From: Paenibacillus lemnae
Lineage (GTDB): Bacteria > Bacillota > Bacilli > Paenibacillales > Paenibacillaceae
Length of the DNA stretch: 64,000 nucleotides
Direction: 5' to 3'
Assembly (NCBI RefSeq): GCF_012933385.1
Contig: NZ_JABBPN010000015.1
Location: forward strand, 1-64,000
The notes beneath the pieces were generated by a model, which searched no databases, was not told the DNA's origin, and saw nothing but the letters and a program-made list of their open reading frames with translations. Shown piece after piece: positions 25,875 through 35,445 of the stretch. Within the stretch, counting starts at the first letter, position 1. Every line of letters begins with the position of its first letter. Both the position numbers and the translations under genes were made by a program.

Positions 25875-27065
25875 TTATGATTGATTCTGCCACGCATCCA
25901 CCAGTAACAGCAGAAGCTTCAGTCCATATTCCATCGCATCCTCATCCACGGTAAAGCTCGGGGTATGATGCGGGAAATGACTCTCTTTCTCTACACTCCT
26001 CGAGCCGACATAGAGGAACGCTCCCGGTGCTTTTTGAAGATATGCAGAGAAGTCCTCGGCCCCCATGGTTGGCAGCATATCCTGCAGAGCATCTGCGCCA
26101 AAATGAGCCGAAGCCGCCTGTTTCGCCAGCTCCACCAAATCCGGATCATTCAGGAGCGGCCGGTATCCGTACCGGTAATCCAGCTCGATCGATGCTCCGT
26201 GTGCGGCTGCCACATGCCCTGCAATCTGCTTCAGCAAGGCCGGCATCCGCTCGCGCTCCTCCTGATCGAAGGAGCGGAACGTCCCGCCCAGCTTCACCTC
26301 TTCGGGAAACGTATTATACGCTGCGCCGCCATGAATCTGCGTGATGGACAGCAGTGCGTTCCGCAGAGGATCGATATGCCGGGCTACAACATGCTGCAGG
26401 TGGCCGATCAGCTGACCGGCTACAGCTACGGTATCGACGGCCTGATGGGGATAGGCAGCATGGCCGCCTGTACCCTTGATGACGATATCAAACGCATCAT
26501 TTCCTGCCATTACAGGACCAGAGATCATACCGAACTTCCCGGTATCGAGCCATGAGATCAGATGAAGGCCATAGATCGCATCCACGCCCTCCATCACACC
26601 GGCATCCACCAGTTCCTGGGCTCCTCCGGGCACCTGCTCCTCAGCATGCTGAAAGATAAAGAGCAGCTCACCGCGCAGGTTCTCCCTTTGCCCCGACAGG
26701 ATCTTGGCAGCACCCAGCAGCATTGCCGCATGGCTGTCATGACCGCAGGCATGGCTTATCCCATCCCTGTTTGAAGCAAATGCAAAGGTGTTCTCTTCCT
26801 GAATCGGCAGCGCGTCGATATCTGCCCGAAGGGCGAGCGTCCGTCCCGGCGCATCCCCGGTCAAACGTGCGATTACACTGGTTGGCGTCGGACGCGAAAT
26901 ATCCAGGTTCCCGAAGGAGCGCAGCTGCTCCTCAATATATCGGGACGTTTCCACTTCCTGAAAAGAAAGCTCCGGATGCTGATGGAAATGTCTGCGCCAC
27001 AAGACGACCTGGTCCTTAAGCTCCTGTACATTCTGTATCCACAAGTCCTTCACGGCCGATCCCAC
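25875..27065 (-). CDS. M20-family amidohydrolase (N-acyl amino acid hydrolase type)
   Basis: A 396-residue M20D metallo-amidohydrolase (hippurate hydrolase/AbgB/N-acyl amino acid amidohydrolase group). Metal ligands are readable: ADIDALPIQEEN, HACGHDSHAAMLLGA, QHAEEQVPGGAQ, and the late MGAEDFSAYL; GTGGHAAYPHQAVD is the dimer-domain motif. The GTG at 27065 is the longest start; a GTG at 27053 with AGGTGG 8 nt upstream is equally possible. It is the last gene of the hyu-ABC operon, 63 bp after the permease, and probably releases an amino acid from an N-acyl or N-carbamoyl compound. Confidence 0.85.
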   Translation of the reverse strand: MGSAVKDLWIQNVQELKDQVVLWRRHFHQHPELSFQEVETSRYIEEQLRSFGNLDISRPTPTSVIARLTGDAPGRTLALRADIDALPIQEENTFAFASNRDGISHACGHDSHAAMLLGAAKILSGQRENLRGELLFIFQHAEEQVPGGAQELVDAGVMEGVDAIYGLHLISWLDTGKFGMISGPVMAGNDAFDIVIKGTGGHAAYPHQAVDTVAVAGQLIGHLQHVVARHIDPLRNALLSITQIHGGAAYNTFPEEVKLGGTFRSFDQEERERMPALLKQIAGHVAAAHGASIELDYRYGYRPLLNDPDLVELAKQAASAHFGADALQDMLPTMGAEDFSAYLQKAPGAFLYVGSRSVEKESHFPHHTPSFTVDEDAMEYGLKLLLLLVDAWQNQS

Positions 27066-27128
27066 CTATCCTACCTTTTTATTACACAAGCTATCGATTC
27101 TGCCTGCATGTATTTAGCATCCAAAAAG

Positions 27129-27989
27129 TTACAGTACCTTCGTCAGTCCGACCGCCCGGTCGATGATGATCATAGCAACGACCGCGACGGCGATAAACAG
27201 CACGGAAATCGCATTGACCGAAGGATCAAAGGTCTGATCGATATAGTTAAATATCCGGACCGGGACCGTAATATTCCCCGGTGAAGACACAAACAGACTG
27301 ATTGAAACCTCCCCGAAAGACTCCACCACCGAAAACACCGTACCTGCAATAATGCCCGGCTTAATGAGCGGCAGCGTTATTTTGCGGAAGGTGGTCCAAC
27401 GGCCTGCCCCGAGGCTCATCGAGGCGGACTCCAGCTTCGGGTCCAGACTGGATACACTGACACTGACCGTACGAACGACAAAAGGAAACGCAATGACCAT
27501 ATGGCCGATGACGAGGCTCGTTAACGTGTTGATCAGCCCCAGGCTGGTGAACTCATACAGCAGTGCGATACCCAGCACAACCTGCGGAATCATGAGCGGT
27601 GACAGCATGAACGACCGGATCGCTTCCCGTCCGCGGAACTTCAACCGTCCCAGTGCATAAGCAGCAGCCGTACCGAGGATTACGGTCAACGGCGTTACAA
27701 TCAGCAGCAGAATCAGGCTGACACGAAGCGCCTCACCCCAGTCACTGTTCGTAAACAGGGCGGTGAACCAGCGGAATGAGACCGAGCTCGGCGGGAAGGT
27801 CGGATACTCGGTAGGACTGAACGCGGACAGGAAAATAACGAACATCGGGGCTACCAGGAACAGATATACGCCGATCCCTGCCGTCCAGACGAGGGTGGTC
27901 AGCAGCGACCACTTCCGGCGTACACGCCGCCGGCCGGATTTGGGCTTGGGGTCAGATCCGTTTGGAAGCCTTTTGTTGGAATCAGTCAC
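27129..27989 (-). CDS. ABC transporter permease, PotC-like
   Basis: A 286-residue inner-membrane permease with six predicted helices and the EAA-type loop ESASMSLGAGRWTTFRKITL followed by PLIKPGI. It belongs to the spermidine/putrescine-Fe-2-aminoethylphosphonate importer group. The GTG at 27989 overlaps the end of the previous permease by 8 bp behind GGGAGG, so the two are translationally coupled. The longer open frame upstream is not used. Confidence 0.85.
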   Translation of the reverse strand: MTDSNKRLPNGSDPKPKSGRRRVRRKWSLLTTLVWTAGIGVYLFLVAPMFVIFLSAFSPTEYPTFPPSSVSFRWFTALFTNSDWGEALRVSLILLLIVTPLTVILGTAAAYALGRLKFRGREAIRSFMLSPLMIPQVVLGIALLYEFTSLGLINTLTSLVIGHMVIAFPFVVRTVSVSVSSLDPKLESASMSLGAGRWTTFRKITLPLIKPGIIAGTVFSVVESFGEVSISLFVSSPGNITVPVRIFNYIDQTFDPSVNAISVLFIAVAVVAMIIIDRAVGLTKVL

Positions 27990-28860
27990 GCAGCCTCGCC
28001 TCCCATCTCTTAGATATCCATCCCAGCAGCAGGACAACAAGTATTACCATAATCAGCAGCGTCACGGAGAGTGCTGCGGCAAAGGGCATATTAAACACCT
28101 GTACCGCCTGCTGGTAAATGGCCAGCGGCAGCAATGGCTGCAGACGGCCGCCCACCAGCAGCGGCGTAATGTAGCTGCCAGCTGCCAGCGAGAATACAAT
28201 CGCCGCGCCCGACAGCATACCCGGCAGCGTCAGCGGCAGGGTTACCGTAAAGAAGGTACGGACTCTGCCTGCACCAAGACTCATCGAAGCCTGGCGCAGC
28301 TTGGGCTGAATCTCACCCATTGACGTGGCGATCGGCAGTACAGCAAACGGCAGCATAACCTGCACATAAGCAATCACGACCGCATTCATACTCCACAGCA
28401 TGGACAAAGGCTTGTCGATCAGATGCAGATTCATCAGCAGCTCATTCAGCAGTCCATTCTGCGCCAGAATGACAATCCAGGCAAAAGTACGAATAACGAC
28501 GCTCGTCAGCAGCGGCGAGATAAGCAAAATATAAAACAGCGTCCGAAGAGCCGGACGCTCTGTACGTACGAGCAAATAGGCAGCCGGATAAGCCAGCAGA
28601 GTACAGATGACGGTCGTCAGCAGAGCTACACCTAAAGAAGACTGAATCGTATTCAAATAGATGCCGGAGGTGAAAACCTCTGTGTAGTGGCTCAGACTGT
28701 ACGTTGGCAGCACATTCAGCAGGCTGTCGACTTCCCTGAAGCTCAGCACAATCAGCATAATAAAGGGTACAACCAGAAAAGCGGTAAGGAACAGCAGCGA
28801 AGGCGTCAGCAGCAGCCAGTAAAATGAATTGGTGCGCTTCACCACGGATGTTCGGGCCAT
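27982..28860 (-). CDS. ABC transporter permease, PotB-like
   Basis: A 292-residue permease with six hydrophobic segments and the EAA loop RQASMSLGAGRVRTFFTVTL. It pairs with the PotC-like permease downstream and follows the ATPase by 4 bp with GGAG upstream of the ATG. Confidence 0.87.
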   Translation of the reverse strand: MARTSVVKRTNSFYWLLLTPSLLFLTAFLVVPFIMLIVLSFREVDSLLNVLPTYSLSHYTEVFTSGIYLNTIQSSLGVALLTTVICTLLAYPAAYLLVRTERPALRTLFYILLISPLLTSVVIRTFAWIVILAQNGLLNELLMNLHLIDKPLSMLWSMNAVVIAYVQVMLPFAVLPIATSMGEIQPKLRQASMSLGAGRVRTFFTVTLPLTLPGMLSGAAIVFSLAAGSYITPLLVGGRLQPLLPLAIYQQAVQVFNMPFAAALSVTLLIMVILVVLLLGWISKRWEARLRD

Positions 28861-28864
28861 GGCT

Positions 28865-29965
28865 TTACACTCCTTCCGTCGGAAGAGGAATCACATCGGC
28901 TGCATCCCAGTACAGCTGCACGGAATCGCCCGCCTGAGGCAGCACCGGAAATACCGGATCCGGAGCAACAGCGATCAGCTCGCCTTTTCCAGCCAGGGTG
29001 ACCAGCAGACGAACCTGATCGCCAGCATAGCTGACATGCCGGATCACGGCATTCACCTGATTGATGCCAGTGCTGCCCCCGTCTCCGATACGGATCCGTT
29101 CGGGGCGCAGCATAAAGGTGCCTGTCGTCTCCGAAGGTGCCGCAGCTGTTTCCAGAATGAGCGAGGTTCCCGCTTCGGTCTCATAATCATCGGCATAGTA
29201 TCTTCCATAGCGCTCCACACGTTCGAATGGAACACCCTCTGTACGGAACAGATTGACCTGTCCGATAAAGTCCGCGACAAACCGGTTTGCCGGCTGCCGG
29301 TATACTTCAAGCGGCGTTCCTACCTGCTGCAGCCGCCCATGACCCAGAATACCGATCCGGTCTGAAAGACTCAGCGCTTCCTCCTGGTCATGAGTCACGA
29401 GAATCGTGGTAATTCCCGTCCGGCGCTGAATGGTCTTCAGCTCGGTCTGCATGTCTTTGCGCAGCTTGGCATCCAGGTTGCTGAGCGGCTCATCCAGCAG
29501 CAGTACAGAAGGCTCAATCGCCAGCGCTCTGGCAATCGCCACACGCTGACGCTGGCCGCCGCTGAGCTGATGCGGTCTGCGTTCTGCCATGGATGACAGC
29601 TGAACCAGCGCAAGCGCCTCATCGACCCGGCGCTTGACTTCCGATTTGGACAGCTTACGGACTTTGAGTCCGTAAGCTACATTTTGAAATACGGTGAGAT
29701 GTGGAAATAAAGCATAATCCTGAAATACAATGCCAAGACCCCGCCGGTAAGGCGGGAGGTCCGTGACATCACGTTCTCCGATCATGATGCGGCCTGTTGT
29801 AGGATCCAGGAATCCGGCGATCATATTGAGCAGTGTTGTTTTGCCGCAGCCGCTCGGGCCCAGAAGGGAGAAGAACTCTCCCTCCCGAACCTGCAGCTGC
29901 ACCTGCTCCAGTGCTGTAAAATCACCGAATACTCGGCTTACATCATCGATATGGATGCCGCTCAC
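28865..29965 (-). CDS. ABC transporter ATPase, PotA-like
   Basis: A 366-residue importer ATPase with Walker A LLGPSGCGKTTLLN, Q-loop FQDYALFPHLTV, signature LSGGQRQRVAIARAL, Walker B VLLLDEPLSNLD and H-loop LVTHDQEEA. A C-terminal TOBE-like regulatory domain of about 120 residues is the usual one in PotA/FbpC-type ATPases. The GTG start (29965) overlaps the binding-protein stop (GTGA), with GGAGG 6 nt upstream. Confidence 0.93.
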   Translation of the reverse strand: MSGIHIDDVSRVFGDFTALEQVQLQVREGEFFSLLGPSGCGKTTLLNMIAGFLDPTTGRIMIGERDVTDLPPYRRGLGIVFQDYALFPHLTVFQNVAYGLKVRKLSKSEVKRRVDEALALVQLSSMAERRPHQLSGGQRQRVAIARALAIEPSVLLLDEPLSNLDAKLRKDMQTELKTIQRRTGITTILVTHDQEEALSLSDRIGILGHGRLQQVGTPLEVYRQPANRFVADFIGQVNLFRTEGVPFERVERYGRYYADDYETEAGTSLILETAAAPSETTGTFMLRPERIRIGDGGSTGINQVNAVIRHVSYAGDQVRLLVTLAGKGELIAVAPDPVFPVLPQAGDSVQLYWDAADVIPLPTEGV

Positions 29966-31086
29966 TTGCTGCCTCCAAAGGCTTGGGTCCAGCGGTTTGT
30001 CCAGTCGGCCAGATTTGGCGTAGCTGTCTCATAATCTACCCAAGTCAGCTTGCTGTACGCTTCTTCGCCGACCTGAACACGGTCTTTCAGGGCGTCGCTG
30101 TACTCCACATTTTTATTGGTCATTCCATACAGAGAAAGATCGGAGAACGATTTCTGTACTTCAGGGCTGGACAAATAGTCCACCAATTTATAGGCATTAG
30201 CCAGGTTTTTGCTGCCTTTCATAACAGACCAGCTTGCCACTGCAGCAACCGGACCGTCTTCAGGATAAACAAAGCCGACGTCGAGGCCCGCATCCTGCAT
30301 CGCGAAGGCACGTCCGTCCCAGAACGGAACGATCGCTGCATCGCCGCGCTCCAGAAGGGTCTGAATGGAACCTGCATTATCCGGATAAGCAACTGTATTT
30401 TTTTTCAGCTCTGCCAGTTGGGCAAAGGTATTATCGATATCTGCGGCGTTACTCTCTTCTCCACCCAGCGCATGGACTAATCCAGAGAAAAACTGCAGGC
30501 CGGCTGAATACGTCGGCGAGGAGATCGCTACCTGTCCCTGATACTCTTCATTCCACAGATCAGCCCACTTGGTCGGCGGATTGCTCACCAGGTCTTTGCG
30601 GTAGATCATGCCGAGCTGGCCCATACTGAATCCAGCGGCATATACCTTGTCATCATAGGTGAAGCGTTCCTGAACGGAAGGATACAAGTCTGCCAGGTTC
30701 GGCACATTCTCAGCATCCAGAGGCTGAAGCAGGTTCGCTGACGCAGCACGCTGAATGGTGTCCGGCTGCAGAACCAGAACATCATAAGCGGGGTTTTTCC
30801 CGTTCGAAGCTTTCAGCTTTGGAAACCATTCGGCATCCGTACCGGTGACCACCTGAACTTTAATGCCGGTCTCTTCCTGGAATTTATCCAGGGCTGCCGA
30901 GCGGATATTTTCTTCCCATGCGCCGCCGGACACGCCCACAACGACCGTGTCGGTTTTCGGAAGCTCAGCGGCGCTGTCATCTTCAGCTGCACCGTTGGTG
31001 CCGCTGTTGCTGCCGCCGCAGGCGGAAACGAATACAGCCAGGCTGAGCAGCAGTGCGGAAAATGCGAATTTTTTCTTTTTGAACAT
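29962..31086 (-). CDS. Solute-binding lipoprotein of the hyu-linked importer
   Basis: A 374-residue PotD/AfuA-type substrate-binding protein with a lipoprotein signal (LLSLAVFVSACGG, Cys lipidated) and the domain start TVVVGVSGGAWEENI. Typical segments are DVLVLQPDTIQRAASANLL, GMIYRKDLVSNPPTKWADLW and WSVMKGSKNLANAYKLVDYL. It sits 64 bp after hyuB, ahead of its ATPase and permeases. The ligand is unknown; the operon suggests a hydantoin-, imide- or N-acyl-type compound rather than a polyamine. Confidence 0.87.
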   Translation of the reverse strand: MFKKKKFAFSALLLSLAVFVSACGGSNSGTNGAAEDDSAAELPKTDTVVVGVSGGAWEENIRSAALDKFQEETGIKVQVVTGTDAEWFPKLKASNGKNPAYDVLVLQPDTIQRAASANLLQPLDAENVPNLADLYPSVQERFTYDDKVYAAGFSMGQLGMIYRKDLVSNPPTKWADLWNEEYQGQVAISSPTYSAGLQFFSGLVHALGGEESNAADIDNTFAQLAELKKNTVAYPDNAGSIQTLLERGDAAIVPFWDGRAFAMQDAGLDVGFVYPEDGPVAAVASWSVMKGSKNLANAYKLVDYLSSPEVQKSFSDLSLYGMTNKNVEYSDALKDRVQVGEEAYSKLTWVDYETATPNLADWTNRWTQAFGGSK

Positions 31087-31150
31087 GTGAGATTACCCCT
31101 TTTGTATGAAGTGTAGGTTATTGTTTTTGAATGCAAAATACTGGAAAACT

Positions 31151-33127
31151 CTATCTTGCGGTTGCAGCCCACTGCTCCCACAAGCCTTGTATATCTTCAG
31201 GCATAAGCGCATGGTCTTTGGACTGCCGGGCCGCCTCGTCATGAACCCACTGCTTGCGCACCGCTCTCTGCATCGGAGGCAGCTGCTGCAGCAGGACTGC
31301 CAGTGTATCGCTGGCTTCCGGTGTCCAGACGCTCTCATAAGCGGTTCTGGAAGGACCGAAATCCCACATATCATCCTGAACTTGTACACTTTCACGCAGA
31401 GATTCTGTCGCGCCCTTATTCACGCTCCAGCTGCCGTTCTGCACCTCCAGCACCACGCCGTATTGCTGTTCTGCATGCTCCTGGCTGATCAGTCCGGCGC
31501 GGAATTCCTCCAGCACTTCTTCCGGTTTTCTCAGATACGGGCTGCCCCAGCCTCCGCCGCCTGGCGATTGAATGCTGATAATATCACCCGGGGACGGATG
31601 CAGCACACTAATCTTAGGCAGCGGACGTTCCTGTTCGCTTCCCGGATTCAAGGTCACTTGTCCCAATGAACCGGCTTGTCCTCCAGCCAGTCCCCAAGGG
31701 TGAAAGCGAAGTCTCTCCATTCCCCGGGCTGTCACCGTAGAGCCTTCTTCCAGGATTTCAAAATCCAGCACGATCGCATGGCCGCCGCGATGCTGTCCGG
31801 CTCCTGCCGTGTTTTCCAGCAGCTCATAACGGTGGACCAGCACCTCAATATGCTGCTCCAGGCTTTCAATCGGCGTGTTGCGCAGGAAGCCGGATGCATG
31901 GTCAATGCCGTCGGCACCGTCCATATCGCTCTGCCCGCCGCCTCCGCCGCCCATCGGCTGAACGACAGCCATATTCCGAGTACCGTTCAGCAGATCAGGT
32001 GTCGATAATACCACAATGGCAGACTGTCCTGCACCTGCAGCCGGAATCTCATCCGGAATGGCTTTAGCCAGCGCACCCAGAACGGCGTTATACAGCCTCA
32101 TCGTGATGGTATGTCTTACCCCCACCGCTGCTGGATAAACCGGGTTCACCAGCGTGCCGGCCGGTGCAATGACCGAGATGGGACGCGTAAGTCCGCCATT
32201 AACCGGAATATACGGATCCGAGCTGATAATATAGTTGATCAGTCCCTGGAACAGGAATGAATGTTTCTTACCATTGGTAACCAGGTTGAACGCTGTTCTG
32301 ACCTGCGGATCACATTTGGAGAAATCAAGGGTGATATCTCCATCCTTTACAATGACCGACACCGCCAGACGCACCGGCGTATCCGACACCATGTCATCAT
32401 CAAGATAATCGGCGAAGCTGTACGTGCCGTCCGGAATCCGGGAAATGACCTGCCGCGCACGCGATTCTCCCTGGTCCATCAAGTCTTCCATGCTGTCCTT
32501 GACCGCTTGGACCCCGAACTTGTCCACCAGGCTCAGCATGCGCTGTTCCGCGGTGTTCACGGCGGCCACCATGGCGTTGAAATCACCTAGATTCAGCTTC
32601 GGTGAGCGGCTGTTGGCATTCAGGAAAGTATGCACATCCGGGTTCGCTTCCCCGCGTTTGTACAGCTTCACCGGCGGAATTCTCAGCCCTTCCTGGTGGA
32701 TATCCGTCGCTTCCGGCGAAATACTGGACGGCACCAGACCGCCTACATCGCTGCAGTGCACAAATGCCCAGGCATAGGAGATCAGCTCACCGTCCACGAA
32801 TATCGGCTTGAATACATGCACGTCCGGAAGATGTGTCGCGAGTCCATCCGAAGAATAAGGCTCATTCGTTATAATAATATCGCCTGGCTCAAGCGGGCCG
32901 CAGGCCTCTGCCGCACGCTTCACGCTTAAACCCAGGAAGATCGTAACTCCAACTGTCTTGGGGTAAACGAAAAATTCACCTGAAGGAGCGGCCAGCGCGG
33001 TGGCAAAATCTGCAGACTCTTTTACAAAAGTCGTAAACGAGGTCCGTTCAATGACGTGACCCATGCCTGCTGCAATGGCGTTATAGTAGCTGCGCATGAT
33101 CTCGAGTGTAGCCGGATCTGTCTTCAT
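31151..33127 (-). CDS. hyuB: Hydantoinase B / oxoprolinase-family B subunit
   Basis: A 658-residue HyuB subunit, partner of HyuA in ATP-dependent N-methylhydantoinase/5-oxoprolinase/acetone carboxylase-type enzymes. Motifs include NEPYSSDGLATHLPDVHVFKP, PAAVGVRHTITMRL, the Gly-rich PMGGGGGGQSDMDG and PSPGDIISIQSPGGGGWGSP. The start overlaps the hyuA stop (ATGA) behind AGAGGTG. HyuA and HyuB alone do not fix the substrate; candidates are hydantoins, oxoproline-like lactams or ketones. Confidence 0.9.
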   Translation of the reverse strand: MKTDPATLEIMRSYYNAIAAGMGHVIERTSFTTFVKESADFATALAAPSGEFFVYPKTVGVTIFLGLSVKRAAEACGPLEPGDIIITNEPYSSDGLATHLPDVHVFKPIFVDGELISYAWAFVHCSDVGGLVPSSISPEATDIHQEGLRIPPVKLYKRGEANPDVHTFLNANSRSPKLNLGDFNAMVAAVNTAEQRMLSLVDKFGVQAVKDSMEDLMDQGESRARQVISRIPDGTYSFADYLDDDMVSDTPVRLAVSVIVKDGDITLDFSKCDPQVRTAFNLVTNGKKHSFLFQGLINYIISSDPYIPVNGGLTRPISVIAPAGTLVNPVYPAAVGVRHTITMRLYNAVLGALAKAIPDEIPAAGAGQSAIVVLSTPDLLNGTRNMAVVQPMGGGGGGQSDMDGADGIDHASGFLRNTPIESLEQHIEVLVHRYELLENTAGAGQHRGGHAIVLDFEILEEGSTVTARGMERLRFHPWGLAGGQAGSLGQVTLNPGSEQERPLPKISVLHPSPGDIISIQSPGGGGWGSPYLRKPEEVLEEFRAGLISQEHAEQQYGVVLEVQNGSWSVNKGATESLRESVQVQDDMWDFGPSRTAYESVWTPEASDTLAVLLQQLPPMQRAVRKQWVHDEAARQSKDHALMPEDIQGLWEQWAATAR

Positions 33128-35178
33128 GCCCGCACCTCTTTTCGTTTCAATATCAGATTGCCGGAACGGTCTGACTCGCCGTACCAGTTATGCAGTACCA
33201 GCACCGTCGTATCGTCCTGCTCGACAATGGCCGGTCCTTCCACTACCTGGCCAGCCAGGAGCTCTCTGCGTGCATAGACATCGGCTTCATACTCTGTGCC
33301 TCCGTATATGATGCTGCGCTTGCCGGTCGGAAGGGCGTGGCCTGTGCCTTCTGCCACTTCCGAGATGACCGGTTTCACCGTATGTCCGACCAGACGGACA
33401 CGGAGGTTGATGATCTCCAGCACGGCTGCAGGATCACTGTGGCCGTACTGGCGGCGGTGCAGCTCATGGAAGGCTGACGCCAGCTGTTCTCCGCTGCTGT
33501 CTTCCAGCAGCTGGCGGTCCAGCGGCATTTCGATTTCAAAGGCCTGTCCGCTGTAGCGGGCATCCATGGAATAATACAATGTGCTTCCTTCAAGGCCAGC
33601 GGCATCCTGGTTGTCCAGCCATGCCAGCGCCTGGTCTGCCAGCAGACCGTACTCTTTCTTCAACTGCTCTGCCTGGATTTCATCTAAACGCTTCTGGAGC
33701 GTCAGCACAGCATCATAAGCGAAGTCTGCCGTCAGCGCGCCTAATGCACACAGTGTTCCCGGGCTTGGAGGAACCAGCACGCTCTGTGCCTGAATCTCTT
33801 CCGCCAGGAAGTTGGCCGTGACCGGTCCGCCGCCGCCGAAGGCAAGCAGGCTGAACTCTCTGGGATCAAAGCCGTGCTGCTCCATCACTGCACTGAGCTC
33901 CGCATACATATTGGCAACCGCCACACGGATCATAGCGTCTGCAGCCTCGCGGGCGCTTGTTCCCAAGTGCTCTGCTACAGGGCCAATAGCTTCAGCCGAA
34001 CGCTCCGGATACAGCTGGACATTACCGGCTGCAAAACGGTCCGGATTCAGGTACCCGCACAGCAGAAAAGCATCTGTCAATGCAGCCCGGTCTCCTTTGC
34101 CATAACAAGCAGGTCCGGGAGAAGATCCCACCGACTCCGGTCCGACCTTGAGCAATCCCCCGTTATCAATCCACGCATACGAACCACCTCCGGCTCCTAC
34201 GGAATACATGGAGACCGATGGAAGCATGATGGGCATGCCTCCCAGCTGATTGAAGTGGGTAAACGTAGGTTCTCCGCTTTCGATAATCGAAATATCTGCA
34301 CTCGTGCCGCCCATATCGAAGGTGATGACATTTCCGATGCCTGCAGAACGAGCCGCATGAACCGCACCAATCACGCCAGCAGCCGGACCGGAGAACAGCG
34401 TTCGAACCGGTGCCTCCGCTGCTGTCCCGATATCCATAATGCCGCCATTAGATTGCGTAATGAACGGTGTTGTCTTGACTCCTTCTTCCTGCAGCCGCTC
34501 CTGGAGAGTTTCAAAATACCTTTGAACATTCGGCTGAATGTACAGATTGACGGACGTCATCGCTGCCCGCTCGTATTCTCTCATCTGCGGCCACAGGGAA
34601 GATGATGCATTGGCGGCAAGCCCTGGTGCAATTTCAGCAATCCGGTTTACCGCCTGCTGTTCATGTACAGGGTTTTTATAGCTGTGCAGGAAACAGATCA
34701 CCACACCCTGAGCTCCGGATGCGGCAGCTCCCTGAATCGCTTCATCCAAACTCTGCATATCCAGCGGTGTGTGTACAGAGCCGTCGTGAGTCAAGCGCTC
34801 CTTGACTGTAAATACGCGCTCTCTGGGAATGAGCGGCTCCGGCAGACGGGAGCTGAAATCGTAAGGAATTGGCAGACGGAGACGCTGAAGATTCAGCAGA
34901 TCGCGGAAGCCTTCCGTCACGATTAATGCGATTTCCTCCCCCCGCCGCTGCAGCAGGGTGTTCAATCCGATGGTGGTGCCGTGTACGAAATAATGTATAT
35001 CTTCAGGCTGAATGCCTTGAGCTTTCAATAGCGCCAGTCCATTCGCAATGCCCTGCGCGGGATCGGATGGAACGGTCGGTGTCTTGATACCGGTTAATTG
35101 TCCGGTCTCATTATTTAAGACGGTGAGATCTGTAAAGGTCCCCCCGATATCTATGCCTAATCTCCATGAGTTAGTCAA
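33124..35178 (-). CDS. hyuA: Hydantoinase A / oxoprolinase-family A subunit
   Basis: A 684-residue HyuA with an actin-like ATPase fold: IDIGGTFTDLTVLNNETG near the N-terminus, HGTTIGLNTLLQRRG, QSNGGIMDIGTA, LFSGPAAGVIGAVHAA and FDMGGTSADISI. I chose the TTG at 35178 (product begins with TNSWRLG) because GGGAGG lies 8 nt upstream; the longer frame above lacks a site. It is the first gene of the seven-gene operon, transcribed from the promoter at 35237-35265. Confidence 0.9.
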   Translation of the reverse strand: MTNSWRLGIDIGGTFTDLTVLNNETGQLTGIKTPTVPSDPAQGIANGLALLKAQGIQPEDIHYFVHGTTIGLNTLLQRRGEEIALIVTEGFRDLLNLQRLRLPIPYDFSSRLPEPLIPRERVFTVKERLTHDGSVHTPLDMQSLDEAIQGAAASGAQGVVICFLHSYKNPVHEQQAVNRIAEIAPGLAANASSSLWPQMREYERAAMTSVNLYIQPNVQRYFETLQERLQEEGVKTTPFITQSNGGIMDIGTAAEAPVRTLFSGPAAGVIGAVHAARSAGIGNVITFDMGGTSADISIIESGEPTFTHFNQLGGMPIMLPSVSMYSVGAGGGSYAWIDNGGLLKVGPESVGSSPGPACYGKGDRAALTDAFLLCGYLNPDRFAAGNVQLYPERSAEAIGPVAEHLGTSAREAADAMIRVAVANMYAELSAVMEQHGFDPREFSLLAFGGGGPVTANFLAEEIQAQSVLVPPSPGTLCALGALTADFAYDAVLTLQKRLDEIQAEQLKKEYGLLADQALAWLDNQDAAGLEGSTLYYSMDARYSGQAFEIEMPLDRQLLEDSSGEQLASAFHELHRRQYGHSDPAAVLEIINLRVRLVGHTVKPVISEVAEGTGHALPTGKRSIIYGGTEYEADVYARRELLAGQVVEGPAIVEQDDTTVLVLHNWYGESDRSGNLILKRKEVRA

Positions 35179-35210
35179 TCTGGATGCCTCCCTATCATTG
35201 CAGCACAAAC

Positions 35211-35265
35211 ATTAGTTTGCGATAATATGTTTACTAATCTTATCGGAATTAATATTTTAAGGCAA
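35211..35265 (-). promoter_or_regulatory. hyu operon promoter with overlapping inverted repeat
   Basis: Minus strand -35 TTGCCT (35260-35265), 17-bp spacer, -10 TAAGAT (35237-35242). An inverted repeat ATTAGT...ACTAAT (35211-35238) covers the start-site region and touches the -10, a likely operator. The direct repeat ATTCGACA (35280 and 35293) lies just upstream in the divergent gap. Confidence 0.6.
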
Positions 35266-35445
35266 GATTAAATGGCACAATTCGACACGAAAATTCGACA
35301 TTTATATTTTCCAATTACAAACAACTGCCGAAAAGACGAAAACAGCAGGCAAATTTTTTTGCATTTTCGAATCCGAAACCGGATAATGATTAGCAACAGA
35401 GCACACTTTGGAATTCTAATTATTACTGCAAAAGGAGCTGACATC

